In this document: positions 61,695-64,000 of the stretch, one piece after another | How the letters are laid out: the number at the start of each line of letters is the position of its first letter | Numbering within the stretch: the stretch's first letter is position 1 | Origin: Streptomyces chumphonensis | Lineage (GTDB): Bacteria > Actinomycetota > Actinomycetes > Streptomycetales > Streptomycetaceae | Reading direction: 5' to 3' | Assembly (NCBI RefSeq): GCF_014779715.1 | Contig: NZ_JACXYU010000005.1 | Location: forward strand, 186,001-250,000 | DNA length: 64,000 nucleotides | The notes under the pieces: generated by a model | Told to the model about the DNA's origin: nothing | Seen by the model: the letters and a program-made list of their open reading frames with translations, nothing else | The model's database searches: none | Made by a program: the position numbers and the translations under genes

Positions 61695-63032
61695 ATGGCG
61701 GAACAGGGGTCGGAGTCCTTCAGGCATCTGAGGTCCAAGGCGGACGAGGAGCTGGAGGCCATCGCGGAGCGTGTCCGCTCGTTGGCGCGCGCGCAGGAGC
61801 GGTTCCACGGTCTGCTGGACGCCTTCCTGACGCTCAACCGGGAGCTGGAGCTGCCGTCGCTGCTGCGGGAGCTGCTCAAGACGGCGCAGGAGCTGGTGGG
61901 TGCCCGCTACGGGGCGATGGGCGTGCTGGACGAGACGGGCGAGCGGCTGGCCGACTTCATCCCCGTCGGTCTGAGCGAGGAGGAGGAGCAGGCGCTCGCG
62001 GGGGTCCCGCTGCCGCACGGACTGGGGCTGCTGGGGCATCTGATCCGTCATCCGGAGCCGCTGCGGGTGGAGACGATCGCCGCGCACCCGGAGTCGGTGG
62101 GCTTCCCCTCGGGGCATCCGCCGATGCGCCGGCTGCTGGGCGTCTCCATCCGGGTGCGCGACCAGGTCTACGGGAACCTGTACCTGACGGACCGGCGGGA
62201 CGGGCTGCCGTTCGACGAGCACGACGAGGCCGTCCTCGTCGCCCTGGCCAGCGCGGCGGCGGTGGCGATCGACAACGCGCGGCTGTTCGCGTCGGTGCGG
62301 GCGAGTGCGGAGCTGTTCCAGCGGCTGCTGCTGCCCCGGCTGCCGGACCTGGCGCCGTACGAGGCGGAGGCGGTGTACCGGCCCGCGCCCGCCCCGGGGA
62401 ACCGGCTGGGCGGGGACTGGTACGACGCGGTGCCGCTCCCGGACGGCTCCTGCGCGGTCGTGATCGGCGATGTCGTGGGGCACGACCTGTACGCGGCGGC
62501 GGCGATGGCGCAGGCGCGCAACATGTTGCGGGCGCTGCTGTACGAGCGGCGCACGCCGCCCAGTTCGGTGCTGGAGAAGCTCGATCGCACGCTCCACGCC
62601 ATCACGGACATCCCCGTCACCACGGCCGTCCTCGCCCGGGTCGGGCCGGACGACGCCGGGGGCGGGCGGCTGAGCTGGAGCGCCGCGGGGCATCCGCCGC
62701 CGCTGCTCATCACCCCGGACGGCAGCGCCCGGGTGCTGGAGGGCGAGCCGGGTCTGCCGCTGGGCGTGGACCTCGCGCACCCGCGCCCGGACCACGAGGT
62801 GGCCGTCGCGCCGGGTTCGACGCTCGTGCTGTACACCGACGGGCTGGTCGAGCGGCGCGGGGAGTCCCTGGACGAGGGGTTGCGGGCGCTGGAGGCGGCG
62901 GCCGGGCCGCTGGCCCGCGCGCCGCTGGCGGAGCTGTGCGCGACGCTGGCGGACTTCCACCCGGAGGCGGGCCAGGACGACACGGCGGTGCTGGCGCTAC
63001 GCGTCCCCGGGGACGGGCCCCCGACCGCATAG
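61695..63032 (+). CDS. GAF domain-containing PP2C-type protein phosphatase
   Basis: The 445-residue product begins with a coiled-coil-prone segment (residues ~5-45). A GAF domain follows (about 48-200: LLKTAQELVGARYGAMGVLDETGERL, LLGVSIRVRDQVYGNLYLTD), then a SpoIIE/RsbU-like PP2C phosphatase (about 215-440: NRLGGDWYDAVPLPDGSCAVVIGDVVGHD, VLYTDGLVERRGESLDEGL, AGQDDTAVLALRV) with its metal-binding Asp residues. GGGAGGAG lies 4-11 nt before the ATG. Such enzymes dephosphorylate anti-anti-sigma proteins. No anti-sigma gene is visible nearby, so the partner is unknown. Confidence 0.94.
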   Translation: MAEQGSESFRHLRSKADEELEAIAERVRSLARAQERFHGLLDAFLTLNRELELPSLLRELLKTAQELVGARYGAMGVLDETGERLADFIPVGLSEEEEQALAGVPLPHGLGLLGHLIRHPEPLRVETIAAHPESVGFPSGHPPMRRLLGVSIRVRDQVYGNLYLTDRRDGLPFDEHDEAVLVALASAAAVAIDNARLFASVRASAELFQRLLLPRLPDLAPYEAEAVYRPAPAPGNRLGGDWYDAVPLPDGSCAVVIGDVVGHDLYAAAAMAQARNMLRALLYERRTPPSSVLEKLDRTLHAITDIPVTTAVLARVGPDDAGGGRLSWSAAGHPPPLLITPDGSARVLEGEPGLPLGVDLAHPRPDHEVAVAPGSTLVLYTDGLVERRGESLDEGLRALEAAAGPLARAPLAELCATLADFHPEAGQDDTAVLALRVPGDGPPTA

Positions 63033-63085
63033 CGCCGTCCTTCGGGTGAATGCGGGCCGAGCCGCCCGCCCGTCTGGCAGTCTTT

Positions 63086-63112
63086 GCACCGTTTCACCGT
63101 TTCACCGTTTCG
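63086..63112 (+). repeat. 8-bp tandem repeat (CACCGTTT, 3 copies)
   Basis: CACCGTTT is repeated three times between the phosphatase and the beta-helix lipoprotein gene. It is AT-rich relative to its surroundings and near the expected promoter. Confidence 0.7.
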
Positions 63113-63139
63113 CCCTTTTCAGGCGGTCAGGGAGTGCAC

Positions 63140-64000
63140 ATGCGGATGGGGCTGCGAAGGAGCTGGTCGGCGCTCGGCGCGGCGGGCGGGCTCGTGTGCG
63201 TCCTCGCGCTCCCCTCGGGCTGCGCGCTGCCCGAGCCCTACGCGCCGCCGGGGAAGAACAGCGCGGGCGGGTTCACCTACCACGTCAGCCCGGACGGCGA
63301 CGACGGCGCCGACGGCCTGTCCCCCGAGACGGCCTGGCGCACGCTCGGCCGCGCCGACGAGGTGAAGTACCGCCCCGGCGACCGGCTGCGGCTGGAGGGC
63401 GGCGCCCGGTTCCGGGGCGGGCTGGACATCGCGCGGGGGGAGGCGGGCGACGCGCGCCGGCCGGTCGTCATCGACTCCTACGGCAGCGGCCGGGCGACGC
63501 TGGGGGCGCGCGGCTCGGCGGGCGTCACGGTGTACGACACCGGCGGCGTCGAGATCCGCGACCTCGTCCTGCGCGGGGACGCGCGGGCGCGCCGGAACCA
63601 CGACGGCATCCACCTCTTCAGCGACGCGGCGAGCGGGGAGCGGTTCGCCGGGGTGACGGTCGCGGGGGTGGACGTCTCGGGGTTCCGCAACGGCGTCGGT
63701 GTCGGCGCTCCGCGCGGCGTGGGCTTCCGCGACGTGCGCGTCGCCGACTCGGTGCTGCACGGCAACCTGGAGGCCGGGCTCGTCACCAGCGGGCCGCCGC
63801 TGGACGCCGACGACCCCGCCTACGCCCACCACGACGTGGCCGTCACGGGGGTGCGCGCGCACGACAACACCGGTGACCCGGCGGCGGACGACCGGAACAC
63901 CGGGAGCGGCGTCATCCTCGGCAGTGTGCGCGGCGGGCGCGTCGCGGACTCCGTCGCCCACTCCAACGGCGCCCGCTCCTCCCCCGACGCCCAGGAGGGT
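63140..64000 (+). CDS. Secreted right-handed beta-helix lipoprotein, 3' end outside window
   Basis: The frame is open to the window edge (287 codons). The start ATG follows GGGAG by about 5 nt. A lipoprotein signal (MRMGLRRSWSALGAAGG, hydrophobic core, then LPSGC) places the lipidated Cys near residue 28. The rest resembles parallel beta-helix/pectate-lyase-like proteins: YHVSPDGDDGADGLSPETAWRTL, VKYRPGDRLRLEGGARFRGG, VTVYDTGGVEIRDLVLRG, DGIHLFSD and repeated VTVAGVDVSGFRNGVGV-type coils. It probably acts on cell-surface or environmental polysaccharides. The catalytic residues cannot be judged. Confidence 0.88.
   Translation, partial: MRMGLRRSWSALGAAGGLVCVLALPSGCALPEPYAPPGKNSAGGFTYHVSPDGDDGADGLSPETAWRTLGRADEVKYRPGDRLRLEGGARFRGGLDIARGEAGDARRPVVIDSYGSGRATLGARGSAGVTVYDTGGVEIRDLVLRGDARARRNHDGIHLFSDAASGERFAGVTVAGVDVSGFRNGVGVGAPRGVGFRDVRVADSVLHGNLEAGLVTSGPPLDADDPAYAHHDVAVTGVRAHDNTGDPAADDRNTGSGVILGSVRGGRVADSVAHSNGARSSPDAQEG

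Overview
The window is high-GC (about 72%) actinobacterial DNA and almost certainly comes from Streptomyces. It carries the developmental regulators whiD and bldM, an shbA-like sigma gene, a His-tailed groEL1 behind CIRCE operators, and the complete S10-spc-alpha ribosomal gene order. From memory, the gene order matches the SCO4700-SCO4771 region of S. coelicolor in reverse orientation; this was not checked by alignment.

Layout, left to right. At 1-2.2 kb are the end of a secreted FG-GAP/VCBS protein and a small secreted protein. At 2.5-7.9 kb the cluster guaB3, guaB2, shbA and bldM (minus strand) diverges from whiD (plus strand). bldM has a near-perfect sigma-BldN type promoter. At 7.9-11.4 kb are a LysR regulator, a MOSC protein, a short-chain dehydrogenase and a two-domain SnoaL-like protein. 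At 11.4-13.7 kb is groES-groEL1 with two CIRCE elements. At 13.8-17.2 kb are a polysaccharide deacetylase, a methyltransferase and a VOC protein. At 17.2-31.2 kb is a dense housekeeping block on the minus strand: tsaD-rimI-tsaB (t6A tRNA modification, ribosomal protein acetylation), tsaE, a hydrolase, alr, nnrD/E, acpS-glmS, glmM and rpsI-rplM, with coaA on the plus strand. These serve cell-wall precursor supply, cofactor supply and translation. At 31.5-52.2 kb are an ABC-F protein, a membrane protein, truA and then the ribosomal superoperon, read from rpsJ at the right to rplQ at the left, with secY, adk, map, infA and rpoA inside it.

From 52.5 to 59.6 kb the window turns accessory. A caspase-like peptidase is coupled to an EACC1-like partner. 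Beside it is a DUF5959-like immunity protein and an Rhs/YD-repeat toxin ending in an HNH-type DNA/RNA non-specific nuclease domain. The toxin tip and immunity gene are much more AT-rich than everything around them. The Rhs gene has lost its 5' end where it meets, head to head, a 5'-truncated FG-GAP gene, which suggests a rearrangement breakpoint. From 59.8 to 64 kb are two NTF2-like proteins around a LysR regulator, a GAF-PP2C phosphatase and a secreted beta-helix lipoprotein cut by the window edge.

The best candidate for a poorly described system is the caspase-EACC1 pair together with the adjacent Rhs toxin/immunity module. All four genes read in one direction and sit directly upstream of the S10 operon. 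Many housekeeping genes here also start 6-8 nt after a -10-like hexamer, which points to leaderless mRNAs.
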